Part shown: in pieces, positions 15,144 through 21,423 of the stretch
Position numbering within the stretch: the stretch's first letter is position 1
Layout: every line of letters starts with the position of its first letter
Source of the DNA: Acidobacteriota bacterium
GTDB lineage: Bacteria > Acidobacteriota > Terriglobia > Terriglobales > Acidobacteriaceae
DNA length: 22,430 bases
Reading direction: 5' to 3'
Assembly: GCA_021778315.1 (NCBI GenBank)
Contig: JAJYCQ010000029.1
Coordinates: 1 to 22,430, forward strand
Program-made: the position numbers and the translations under genes
Notes under the pieces: generated by a model
The model's database searches: none
The model's input: only the letters and a program-made list of their open reading frames with translations
Told to the model about the DNA's origin: nothing

Positions 15144-15219
15144 TCGGGTGCCTTCCTGTCTCGCAAAATGCGCACGTCGAGGCTCCCGGCCCGTACCGAC
15201 GATCTTATTTTCTACTGCT

Positions 15220-15248
15220 ACATCGTAGCTACAATGTAGCTACGATGT
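15220..15248. promoter_or_regulatory. Toxin-antitoxin operator: 29-bp palindrome with 11-bp phased repeats
   Basis: Perfect 14-bp arms ACATCGTAGCTACA / TGTAGCTACGATGT around one central A. Each arm contains the self-complementary octamer GTAGCTAC. Read as direct repeats from 15218, three GCTACNNNGTN-like units recur every 11 bp, about one helical turn, as expected for cooperative ribbon-helix-helix dimers. It covers the -10 and spacer and reaches the -35 of the leftward promoter. Confidence 0.8.
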
Positions 15249-15251
15249 CAA
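15222..15251 (-). promoter_or_regulatory. Promoter of brnT-antitoxin operon
   Basis: On the minus strand: TTGACA (15251-15246, perfect), 18-bp spacer, TACGAT (15227-15222). Initiation near 15214 would give a leader of about 70 nt. Only 6 bp separate the -35 from the dapD stop codon. Confidence 0.7.
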
Positions 15252-15257
15252 GCACTA

Positions 15258-16154
15258 TTATCGCAGGAGGTCTTCGAGGGTGGTGGAGAGGTCGGTTTTT
15301 TCGTCGCGGTATTTGACGATGATGGGGGTGTAGACGCTGAGGCCTAGGTCTTTGCCGTAGCCGTGCTGGATGGCTCGGGAGCCGGCGACGACGACGGCTC
15401 CGGCGGGGATGATGAGGGGAGTGGCTGGCTCGCCGTTGGGGCCTTCGGGGGTGGCCTTGTAGACGGTGTTGTTGGGGAGGTCGTAGACGGGGGTGCCGCG
15501 GGTGAGGATGACTCCGGCGGCGAGGACGGCGCGGGTGCGGACGATGGTTCCTTCGTAGACCCCGGTGTTGCCGCCGACGAGGACGTCGTCTTCGATGATG
15601 ACGGGGGAGGCGCTGACGGGTTCTAGGACGCCGCCGATTTGCGCGGCGGCAGAGAGGTGGACTCGCTTGCCGATCTGGGCGCAGGAGCCGACGAGGGCGT
15701 GGGAGTCGATCATGGTGCCTTCGTCGACGTAGGCTCCGACGTTGACGTAGGCGGGGGGCATGATGACGACGCCTCGGGCGAGATAGGCTCCGGCGCGGAC
15801 GGAGGAGCCGCCGGGCACGATGCGGATGTTGTCTTCGGGGAGGAAGCGGCGGACCGGGTAGGTGGACTTGTCGATGAAGGAAAGGGCGGGCTGGCCGAGG
15901 GGATGGATGCCGGACATTTCGGCGAGGGCTCCGATGCGGAAGCCGAGGAGGATGCCTCGCTTGACCCAGGCGTTGACGCGGTAGGAGGAGGGATGGGCGG
16001 GGTCGGGCTCGGCGGAGCGGAGGGTGCCAGCTTCGAGCGCGTCGCGGAGACGTTCGAAGGCGTGAAGGGCTTCAGCGTTGCCGATGGCGGCGGGGCCCTG
16101 GGCGAACCAGTGGTCGATGAGCGGCTCTAATGCGTGGGGGTGTGCGGATTTCAT
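15258..16154 (-). CDS. dapD: 2,3,4,5-tetrahydropyridine-2,6-dicarboxylate N-succinyltransferase
   Basis: A 298-residue enzyme that transfers succinyl from succinyl-CoA to tetrahydrodipicolinate on the route to meso-diaminopimelate and lysine. The N-terminal helical domain ([20 protein letters not shown]) is followed by left-handed beta-helix hexapeptide repeats ([70 protein letters not shown]) and the C-terminal VYKA...[13 protein letters not shown] segment. It is active as a trimer. The start at 16154 gives the family N-terminus and overlaps the stop of the upstream gene as ATGA. TACAAT lies 10 bp upstream of the ATG and could also drive a nearly leaderless transcript. A longer in-frame ORF reaching back to 16316 only translates the upstream gene out of frame. 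Pairs functionally with dapA at 16876-17772. Confidence 0.95.
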   Translation of the reverse strand: MKSAHPHALEPLIDHWFAQGPAAIGNAEALHAFERLRDALEAGTLRSAEPDPAHPSSYRVNAWVKRGILLGFRIGALAEMSGIHPLGQPALSFIDKSTYPVRRFLPEDNIRIVPGGSSVRAGAYLARGVVIMPPAYVNVGAYVDEGTMIDSHALVGSCAQIGKRVHLSAAAQIGGVLEPVSASPVIIEDDVLVGGNTGVYEGTIVRTRAVLAAGVILTRGTPVYDLPNNTVYKATPEGPNGEPATPLIIPAGAVVVAGSRAIQHGYGKDLGLSVYTPIIVKYRDEKTDLSTTLEDLLR

Positions 16155-16777
16155 GGATGTGTTGATTGTAGCGGTGTGGGCGGGGGTGGAGATGCAGGCG
16201 TTTGAGTTTGGCAGGGATGACTGGAGGTGTATGGGTGCTTTTTGTAGTGGCCGAGATATCCCATGGTGCTGGTGCCGCACCAACTCAGGATGTACTTGGA
16301 GCCGTTGAAGCGCCATCTTTCGAGGTCTGTGTCGCTCGCGGAGTCGTGAATGGAAAACAGGATGTCCGGGCTGGCGTGGTGAACGCCGTTGAGAACGGAG
16401 ATTGCCTTGCCGCTGTCTTCAAGAATGATTTTGTTGTCTTGATCGAGTACCCAGGTCATGCAGTTGCCTACTGCACCGCACATGAGATACGTCTGGCCTG
16501 AGATGAAGGTGAGAGTTATGTTTGCTCGTTGAACAGTGAGCACAAAGAGGTTTTTCTTTGCTGTTGCGAGTTTCGTTGGATCCAAGTCGGTCGGATCGCC
16601 GCCGTCGAGGTGGTATTCGATTCTTGGTTCGAGCGTACGAAGAATTTCTGCTTGTCGTTGCGGTGGTAGCGAGTCTAGAGCGGTGGGCAAAGGGGTGTCG
16701 TCGATATGCCAGGTCTGTTGCTGGGCATTGGCGGAGAAGGTGAGCGCAAGGAGGAGTGCAAGGATTGCTGAGCGCAT
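16151..16777 (-). CDS. Secreted hypothetical protein coupled to dapD
   Basis: A 208-residue protein with a clear signal peptide ([18 protein letters not shown], cleavage before QQQ). The mature part opens with [29 protein letters not shown], has a Cys pair in [19 protein letters not shown], and ends in a Pro/Ser/Thr-rich tail. I do not recognise a family. ATG 16777 is chosen because it begins the signal peptide; an in-frame TTG at 16816 is less likely. No strong ribosome binding site is seen. Its TGA overlaps the dapD ATG as ATGA, which implies translational coupling of a secreted protein with a cytosolic biosynthetic enzyme. Strand skew is milder than in dapA and dapD, so it may be a later insertion into the dap operon. 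Confidence 0.75.
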   Translation of the reverse strand: MRSAILALLLALTFSANAQQQTWHIDDTPLPTALDSLPPQRQAEILRTLEPRIEYHLDGGDPTDLDPTKLATAKKNLFVLTVQRANITLTFISGQTYLMCGAVGNCMTWVLDQDNKIILEDSGKAISVLNGVHHASPDILFSIHDSASDTDLERWRFNGSKYILSWCGTSTMGYLGHYKKHPYTSSHPCQTQTPASPPPPTPLQSTHP

Positions 16778-16824
16778 GGGAATCTTATTTTGCTGTCGAG
16801 GGGATTGCTGGTGCAAGCAAAATA

Positions 16825-16860
16825 CAGGGGTCCTTCACTGCGTTCAGGATGACGGCGAAA
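16825..16860 (+). repeat. Interspersed repeat, GGGGTCCTTCACTGCGTTCAGG type
   Basis: CAGGGGTCCTTCACTGCGTTCAGGATGACGGC lies in the 98-bp gap between dapA and the secreted hypothetical protein. It is related in layout (GGTC..TCCACT.CG...TC..GATGACGG) to the copies at 18621-18673 and 20771-20814. Confidence 0.6.
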
Positions 16861-16875
16861 AACAGGCAACGGCCC

Positions 16876-17772
16876 TTAGTTGGGCAGGAGGGTGAGGTCG
16901 TGGAGGAGGGATTTTAGTTTGGTGCGGGTGGTTTCGGTTACGGGGACCATGGGGAGGCGGAGGGTTTCGGAGCAGCGGCCGAGGAGGGCGAGGACGGCTT
17001 TGATGGGGGCGGGGCTGGGCTCGGTGAAGTGGGCCTGCATGAGGGCGAAGTAGCGGCTGTTGAGGGCTCGGGCTTCGGCCCAGGATTCGGGCGTTCCGGC
17101 GAGGGCGGCGGCCAGCATTTGGGACATCGGGCCGGGGATGGCGTTGGAGGCTACGGAGACGAGGCCTACTCCGCCGAGGGCGATGACGGGGAGGGCGAGG
17201 GCGTCGTCGCCGGAGAGGACGGCGAAGGTGGAGGGGGCGTGGGAGAGGAGCTCGGTGATCTGGCTCATGACGCCGCTGGACTCCTTGATGCCGACGATGT
17301 TGGGGAGCTCGGCGAGGCGGAGGACGGTCTCGGGGAGGAGATTGGTCGCGGTGCGACTGGGGATGTTGTAGAGGAGGATGGGGAGGTCGATGGCTTCGGC
17401 GATGGCCCGGAAGTGCTGGAACTGGCCTTCCTGGTTGGGGCGGTTGTAGTAGGGGTTCGCGGTGAGGATGCCGGTGAGGCCGGGGATGCGGGCGAGGCGC
17501 TGGGCGTTGAGGACAGCCTGGGCGGTGGAGTTGTGGGTGCAGCCTGCGAAGACGGGGACGCGACCGGCGGCGGCTGCGAGGGTGAGCTCGATGACGCGCT
17601 GGGTCTCGGGTTCGGTGAGGGTGGAGGCTTCGCCGGTGGTTCCGCAGGGGATGAGGAGAGAGACGCCGTTGTCGATCTGGGAGTGGACGAGCGAGGTGAG
17701 GGCGGGCTCGTCGAGGGAGCCGTCGGGGAGGAAGGGGGTGACGAGCGCGGTGCCGCAGCCTTGAAGTTTCAT
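16876..17772 (-). CDS. dapA: 4-hydroxy-tetrahydrodipicolinate synthase
   Basis: A 298-residue class I aldolase-type TIM barrel that condenses pyruvate with aspartate semialdehyde, the first committed step to diaminopimelate and lysine. Motifs are GCGTALVTPF, the CGTTGEASTL loop with Thr45-Thr46, the Tyr135 segment LLYNIPSRTATNL, and Lys163 in VGIKESSG, which forms the pyruvate Schiff base. Length is typical. The gene begins 12 bp after the TMEM175-like gene ends, so the two share a transcript. The dapB step between DapA and DapD is not in this window. Strong C-ending codon bias reflects the strand skew. Confidence 0.95.
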   Translation of the reverse strand: MKLQGCGTALVTPFLPDGSLDEPALTSLVHSQIDNGVSLLIPCGTTGEASTLTEPETQRVIELTLAAAAGRVPVFAGCTHNSTAQAVLNAQRLARIPGLTGILTANPYYNRPNQEGQFQHFRAIAEAIDLPILLYNIPSRTATNLLPETVLRLAELPNIVGIKESSGVMSQITELLSHAPSTFAVLSGDDALALPVIALGGVGLVSVASNAIPGPMSQMLAAALAGTPESWAEARALNSRYFALMQAHFTEPSPAPIKAVLALLGRCSETLRLPMVPVTETTRTKLKSLLHDLTLLPN

Positions 17773-17784
17773 ACCGAGGGAAGT

Positions 17785-18399
17785 TTAGCTTGGATCGCTG
17801 TGGGACTGCTTGGTGGCGTGGAAGGCCTCGGTTTGCTCGACGATCTTTTTGGGAGGAATGAGCCAAAGGATGGCGACCACGGCGATCATGCTGAGGGCGA
17901 TGATCGGTGAGAGGTAGGCGGCGGGAATGGCACCAAGGTAGAGAGCGGCGGAGGCGATCTGCTTGATAGGGCTGCTGGCGAGGGGTTGGGTGGTGTGGCC
18001 GTGGATGGCGGTGGAGAGGAGTATCCAGGTGACGGCGGGGAGAGCGCAGGTGAACGAGTAGAGGGCGACAGAGAAGGAGGTGATACCGCGGATTCCGACC
18101 CAGTTGGTGGCCCAGGGGATGAGAGAGAGGGAGAAGAGGAGAGCGAGGTTGGCCCAAAGGATGCCGTGGCTGACCTGCTCGAGGTCGTCGGTGAGGTAGT
18201 GGTGATTGACCCAGTAGATGCCGATCTGGACAAAGCTGAGGAGATAGACGGTGATGAGGGGGAGGAGCTCGCGGAGGCCGTCGAGGTTGGAGATGTCTAT
18301 GGCGGGGACGTGGAGTTCGAGCACCATGATGGTGATGATGACGGCGATGACTCCGTCGGAGAAGGCTTCGAGGCGGTCTGGGGAGAGGGGCTTGGACAT
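17785..18399 (-). CDS. TMEM175-like (DUF1211) potassium channel family protein
   Basis: A 204-residue membrane protein. RLEAFSDGVIAVIITIMVLEL at residues 9-29 contains the FSDGV pore-helix signature of TMEM175. Further helices include LLPLITVYLLSFVQIGIYWVNHHY, WANLALLFSLSLIPWATNW, a central helix pair and ALSMIAVVAILWLI, for about six in all. Prokaryotic members assemble as tetramers that conduct potassium weakly. The C-terminus is polar. It lies 12 bp upstream of dapA, but no functional link with lysine synthesis is evident. Confidence 0.88.
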   Translation of the reverse strand: MSKPLSPDRLEAFSDGVIAVIITIMVLELHVPAIDISNLDGLRELLPLITVYLLSFVQIGIYWVNHHYLTDDLEQVSHGILWANLALLFSLSLIPWATNWVGIRGITSFSVALYSFTCALPAVTWILLSTAIHGHTTQPLASSPIKQIASAALYLGAIPAAYLSPIIALSMIAVVAILWLIPPKKIVEQTEAFHATKQSHSDPS

Positions 18400-18503
18400 G
18401 GGCTCTGCACGGCTCGGGTGCTTTGGGGAAGGATACAGCGTGAGGGCCTGCCCGATCAGTGTAAATGTGCCGTTTGAAAGGGGAGAACAGGCAAGGACAA
18501 AGG

Positions 18504-18542
18504 CGAGAAGCAGATTCCTCCGCTGCGCTGCGGAATGACAGC
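18504..18542 (+). repeat. Interspersed repeat, GAGAAGCAGATTCC type, copy 2
   Basis: GAGAAGCAGATTCCTCCGC-TGCGCT-GCGGAATGACAG, with an ATTCC(TCC)GC/GC(G)GGAAT stem. Related to 12336-12364. It is bordered on both sides by GGCAAGGACAA / CAAGGGCAAA low-complexity sequence reaching to about 18605. Confidence 0.7.
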
Positions 18543-18620
18543 CAGAAAAGCAAGGGCAAATACAACTGCAAAGGCGCTTCTAGCTTCTAGCAAAGGCAAA
18601 GGCAAGATCAAGAGCGAATG

Positions 18621-18673
18621 CAGGGGTCTCTCCACTGCGCTTCGCTTCGCTTCGGTCGAGAAGACGGGGATTG
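18621..18673 (+). repeat. Interspersed repeat, CTCCACTGCGCTTCGCTTCG type
   Basis: GGGTCTCTCCACT followed by tandem GCTTCGCTTCGCTTCGG, then TCGAGAAGACGGGGATT. A close copy lies at 20771-20814, both between genes. The 290-bp gap 18400-18688 consists mainly of this and the preceding repeat. Confidence 0.7.
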
Positions 18674-18688
18674 GTGAGGGAGCGGAGG

Positions 18689-19780
18689 CTATGGGTGCGG
18701 GGTGTGGTGGTAGACGGCGAGGACCATGCCGAGGGTGAGGAGGGCGATGAAGATTTCGCCGAGGACTCCGACGAGGATGGGGCGCCAGCCCTGGTGGATG
18801 AGGTCTCGGAGTTGGGTGCGGAGGCCTACTCCGGCGAAGGCGGGGAGGAAGGCCCACTTGGAGAGGTTGGAGAGGGAGTTGAGCTGCGGCGGGGTGAAGA
18901 AGCCGACCGTGGCGAGGATGGAGAGGGCTACGAAGCCGAGGATGAACTTGGGGAACTTCTGCCAGAGGAAGAGGGCTTTGTGCTCGACTCGCGCGGCCTT
19001 GCCCTGCGAGGCCCAGTAGATGGCGTAGCCAAGGACGACGAAGCCGATGAAGGAGGAGCGGGCGGTCTTGGCGAGGACGGCGAAGCGGCCGGCGGTGTCG
19101 CCGTAGAGGGCTCCGGTGACGGTGGCTTCGGCGGTGTTGTCGACGGCAAGGCCGGTCCAGATGCCGAAGGACTGCTGGCCCATGTGCAGGGCGTGGCCGA
19201 TGGCGGGAAAGGTGAAGAGGGCTAAGGCTCCGAGGGCTAGGATGGCGGCGATGGCGGTGGAGGTGTCCTCTTCGTCGGAGTCGATGGCGCCCTGGGCGGC
19301 CATGATCGCGGTCACTCCGCAGATGGAGCTGCCGATGGCGAGGAGGCTGGTGAGCTTGGGTGGGAGCTTGAAGATGCGGCCGAGGAGGGTCATCACGGTG
19401 AGGGACAGGATGAGCTCGATGGCTACGAGGCCGAGGGACATGCCTCCGATGCGGAGGACGTCGCCGAGGACGAACTTGGCGGCGACGAGGACGATGCCGA
19501 GCTTGAGCCAGAGCTCGTAGGTGGCGATTCCGGGACGGAAGATTTGCGGGAGGGTGAAGGTGTTGGAGAGGAGGAGGCCGAGGATGATGGCCCAGAGGAC
19601 GTACTCGACTTGCGGGAAGTAGTGGTGATGCGCGCGGAGGTAGAGGCCGAGGGACTCGAGGGCTTTGCCGGTGAGGCCGATGGCGAAGAGAAGAAGGGTT
19701 CCGGGGATCAGCGCGAGGAATTGCTGCGATCGCGAGGGCTGGCGAGCGGATGTGGGCAGCGAGATGGCGGCGGAAGACAA
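18689..19780 (-). CDS. YeiH/UPF0324-family membrane transporter
   Basis: A 363-residue protein with about ten hydrophobic segments. GSSICGVTAI (150-159), flanked by KLTSLLAIG and MAAQGAIDSDEEDTSTAIAAI, is the YeiH hallmark, and GLAVDNTAEATVTGALYGD and WAFLPAFAGVGLRTQL are also conserved. The family is usually annotated as a putative sulfate exporter, with little direct evidence; transport of another sulfur anion is possible. The start is TTG 19780, as no ATG or GTG is in a suitable place and no strong ribosome binding site is seen. It lies 31 bp downstream of a 39-aa membrane peptide and a cysteine-rich leader, which supports a sulfur-related job. Confidence 0.88.
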   Translation of the reverse strand: MSSAAISLPTSARQPSRSQQFLALIPGTLLLFAIGLTGKALESLGLYLRAHHHYFPQVEYVLWAIILGLLLSNTFTLPQIFRPGIATYELWLKLGIVLVAAKFVLGDVLRIGGMSLGLVAIELILSLTVMTLLGRIFKLPPKLTSLLAIGSSICGVTAIMAAQGAIDSDEEDTSTAIAAILALGALALFTFPAIGHALHMGQQSFGIWTGLAVDNTAEATVTGALYGDTAGRFAVLAKTARSSFIGFVVLGYAIYWASQGKAARVEHKALFLWQKFPKFILGFVALSILATVGFFTPPQLNSLSNLSKWAFLPAFAGVGLRTQLRDLIHQGWRPILVGVLGEIFIALLTLGMVLAVYHHTPHP

Positions 19781-19811
19781 GGGCTGGTTGCTAGTTGCTG
19801 GTAGTGCCTGG

Positions 19812-19931
19812 TTACCAGGTGATGTGGTGGATGACGTTGAGGCGGATGAGGGCGGCGAAGGTGAGGGCGATGATGATCGCGGCGGCGTCTACGTTGAAGG
19901 AGAGTTTGCGGTGGTGGATGGGGGATTCCAT
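19812..19931 (-). CDS. 39-aa small membrane protein upstream of the YeiH gene
   Basis: A 39-residue peptide: MESPIHHRKLSFN, then a hydrophobic stretch VDAAAIIIALTFAALIRL of about 18 residues, then NVIHHITW. It looks like a single-pass membrane peptide with His pairs on both sides of the helix. AGGAG lies 6 nt before the ATG. The gap to the YeiH gene is 31 bp, and it shares the cysteine leader. It may assist or regulate the transporter. A longer reading to 19994 has no start signal and enters the attenuator. No family recognised. Confidence 0.65.
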   Translation of the reverse strand: MESPIHHRKLSFNVDAAAIIIALTFAALIRLNVIHHITW

Positions 19932-19979
19932 GGGAACTCCTGTGCGGGTGGTCTGGATTGTGGAGGGGATTGGGCTCAG

Positions 19980-20022
19980 AAACACGAAACCCACGCTGCT
20001 GAGAAGCTGTGCGTGGGTGTTT
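19980..20022 (-). terminator. Attenuator-like terminator in the YeiH leader
   Basis: On the minus transcript, CCCACGC (20017-20011) pairs perfectly with GCGTGGG (19996-19990) around a 14-nt loop, followed by TTTCGTGTTT. Flanking AAACA and TGTTT can add pairs across a bulge. It lies about 50 nt before the 39-aa gene, after the leader peptide. The CCCAC in the loop of the preceding hairpin (20046-20042) could compete for GTGGG of the 3' arm, an antiterminator option. Confidence 0.55.
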
Positions 20023-20032
20023 GAGCTTGCGG

Positions 20033-20051
20033 GCGAAGTTTGTGGGTTCGC
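20033..20051 (-). promoter_or_regulatory. Leader hairpin between Cys-rich ORF and terminator
   Basis: GCGAA (20051-20047) pairs with TTCGC (20037-20033) around the loop CCCACAAAC. It begins directly after the leader-peptide stop codon, so a ribosome stalled at or finishing the ORF would affect its folding. The loop CCCAC repeats the 5' arm of the terminator. Confidence 0.45.
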
Positions 20052-20135
20052 TTAGAGCAGACAGACACCGGCGCGACAGCGCGGCATGCGACAACACATG
20101 CAACAGAAGGCGGCGGTGTGGTGGGTCTGGTTCAT
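20052..20135 (-). CDS. Cysteine-rich leader peptide (27 aa)
   Basis: ATG at 20135 to TAA at 20054-20052. The peptide begins MNQTHHTAAF, continues CCMCCRMPRC and ends RAGVCLL: six cysteines in 27 residues, at positions 11, 12, 14, 15, 20 and 25. All but one of the Cys codons are TGT in a window that otherwise favours C-ending codons on this strand. A perfect -35 box at 20175-20170 with 17-bp spacing places initiation about 5 nt before the ATG, so the ORF would be almost leaderless; no Shine-Dalgarno is seen. Cys-rich leaderless upstream ORFs that sense cysteine charging are known ahead of sulfur genes in actinobacteria, and the same role is inferred here for the 39-aa peptide and YeiH genes downstream. 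Confidence 0.65.
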   Translation of the reverse strand: MNQTHHTAAFCCMCCRMPRCRAGVCLL

Positions 20136-20146
20136 CTCTAGTGTTG

Positions 20147-20175
20147 AGCTTAGGTCGTGTGCGGACCGATGTCAA
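20147..20175 (-). promoter_or_regulatory. Promoter of the Cys-leader/YeiH transcript
   Basis: On the minus strand: TTGACA (20175-20170, perfect), 17-bp spacer, TAAGCT (20152-20147, a weak -10). Initiation near 20140. Confidence 0.5.
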
Positions 20176-20226
20176 GGTGCTGCGCGGGCGTTCGATTGTT
20201 TGCTATGTCGGGTGGGGCGGGTTTTA

Positions 20227-20242
20227 GGGGGGTACCCCCCCC
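20227..20242. repeat. GGGGGGTACCCCCCCC palindrome
   Basis: Six G, TA, then eight C, followed by TCCCCCCTGGTTTTGTAAG. It is a perfect palindrome around TA with a C-rich extension. I associate such elements with Terriglobia intergenic DNA, from memory only. Confidence 0.7.
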
Positions 20243-20547
20243 TCCCCCCTGGTTTTGTAAGATCAATGGAATCAACAGATACGATTTCCGCAGGCTGTAA
20301 GCCGCTAGTTTCAGGCGGGTTACGGGCGAAGTACCTATTTCTATTGGGGTTCGCTGGTTTGGGGGCTGGGGGGAATTATCCCCTGATTCAATTGTAGCTG
20401 GTGGGTGGGGGTAAGTATGCCAGGTTTGGAAAAGATTTATCGGTAGTGTTGACAGGGGGTTTGGAGATTTTTGGGGTCCGTGGGGCTTGACAGGTTTTGC
20501 GCGGACGGCGGCAGTTAGGTGGTGGGTTTGGGGATGGGCAGGGGCGA

Positions 20548-20613
20548 TTCGCGCGTACCCGCGCGAAGGCCCACCCATGTCGCATGAAGCCGCGCCATGA
20601 ATGGGGCACCCGG
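20548..20613 (+). repeat. Hairpin repeat with GGGGCACCCGG tail, copy A
   Basis: TTCGCGCG-TACC-CGCGCGAA stem-loop, then CCCACCC, ATGTCGCATGAAGCCGCGCC and ATGGGGCACCCGG. Copy B at 20679-20745 has the same layout with a differently composed but equally perfect stem. Confidence 0.8.
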
Positions 20614-20678
20614 CGCGGACGGCTGGGGGGATGGGCGGGGCGAGGGCAGGGGGTGGTCTTGGGGAGGGGCGTGGGCGG

Positions 20679-20745
20679 TCGCGCGTCTTAACGCGCGATA
20701 ACCCACCCTGTCGCGATGAAGCCGCGCCGAGGATGGGGCACCCGG
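20679..20745 (+). repeat. Hairpin repeat with GGGGCACCCGG tail, copy B
   Basis: TCGCGCGT-CTTA-ACGCGCGA stem-loop, then CCCACCC, TGTCGCGATGAAGCCGCGCC and ATGGGGCACCCGG. It starts 131 bp after copy A starts. Confidence 0.8.
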
Positions 20746-20770
20746 TAGAGATTGGACGGGGGCGGCTGCG

Positions 20771-20814
20771 AGTCTCTCCACTTCGCTGCGCTTCGGTCGA
20801 GATGACAGGGATTG
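20771..20814 (+). repeat. Interspersed repeat, CTCCACTTCGCTGCGCTTCG type
   Basis: AGTCTCTCCACTTCGCTGCG, then CTTCGGTCGAGATGACAGGGATT. A close relative of 18621-18673, with the same TCTCTCCACT start and CGGTCGAGA.GAC..GGATT end. Confidence 0.7.
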
Positions 20815-20925
20815 TACCGATGGCCGTAGTTAGGTGGTGGGGCTTGGAGAGGGACGGATGAGGTGGGTTGGATATGCTGCGGGCTGATGTCTCAGAAACG
20901 AGACCTGGGGGAGACTTGGTAATCG

Positions 20926-21399
20926 TTACTTATGTGCAAAGAAGGGCAGTAGTGCAAGGACGATAGAGAGGATACCAAGCGACAGAGATAGAAGTGCGAT
21001 CCAGCTCGCAAGACGAAATGCAGGGTCCGGATGCGATACTGCCATTTGAGGTCGCTCGTACCATTTGGCACGTTTAATTGTTAGCTCGATGGGGGCGTGG
21101 ATGTCTTCTGCTTCATTCGTCAGGATAAGCCAACCTACGTAATCCAAAATGATCTGTGCGGGTAAGTCGTCGTCCGATTTGAGGCTTCCAGAAAAACGCA
21201 TATTGCGAAAAATAGAACCGTGCTTGGAGGACAATTTAAACCACTTTCCGTGTGCTTGACGCCGTTTTTTCTTGCCTGAAATTCCTTTCTCTTCAGAAAT
21301 AAGTCTCCATGAAATCGCGCACCAACCCGCTGCCAAACCAGTGTTTTCGTTGAGCGCTGTAGGACTTAGGCGTTTGAAATTGCGTTTGATTTCGTTCAC
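20926..21399 (-). CDS. Hypothetical protein with C-terminal membrane anchor
   Basis: About 157 residues starting at GTG 21399. The N-terminal part is basic (MNEIKRNFKRLSPTALNENTG, KKKRRQAHGKWFKL). The centre has FRNMRFSGSLKSDDDLPAQIILDYVGWLILTNEAEDIHAPIEL. A hydrophobic helix at the end (LASWIALLSLSLGILSIVLALLPFF) suggests a tail anchor with the body in the cytoplasm. No family recognised. Base composition is much closer to AT-balance, without the C-ending codons of its neighbours, which suggests recent transfer. It starts 24 bp after the phosphoglucomutase stop. GGAG is 12 nt upstream, so the start is uncertain. Confidence 0.65.
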   Translation of the reverse strand: MNEIKRNFKRLSPTALNENTGLAAGWCAISWRLISEEKGISGKKKRRQAHGKWFKLSSKHGSIFRNMRFSGSLKSDDDLPAQIILDYVGWLILTNEAEDIHAPIELTIKRAKWYERPQMAVSHPDPAFRLASWIALLSLSLGILSIVLALLPFFAHK

Positions 21400-21423
21400 T
21401 GGTGAAGTTCACTCCGGTATGGT

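Larger units (their letters stand above)
20176..20925. other. Gene-free, repeat-rich interval
   Basis: About 750 bp without a convincing gene. It holds a GGGGGGTACCCCCC element (20227), a GGGG-AATTAT-CCCC hairpin near 20371, two TTGACAGG stretches (about 20449 and 20488), GCGCGGACGGC at 20498, two hairpin repeats (20548, 20679), a CTCCACTTCGCTGCG-type repeat (20771) and a GTCTCAGAAACGAGAC hairpin at 20889-20904. ORFs here only translate repeats. Confidence 0.7.

Noticed and set aside
16155..16316. N-terminal extension of DapD
   Set aside because: The extra residues translate the secreted hypothetical gene out of frame. The family N-terminus begins at 16154.
16844..18571. 575-codon minus-strand ORF spanning dapA and the TMEM175-like gene
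   Set aside because: Arg/Pro/His-rich frame-shifted reading of two well-recognised genes, produced by C-ending codon bias.
20548..20745. Possible CRISPR array
   Set aside because: Only two copies, each with its own hairpin, 131 bp apart, and no cas genes or regular spacers.
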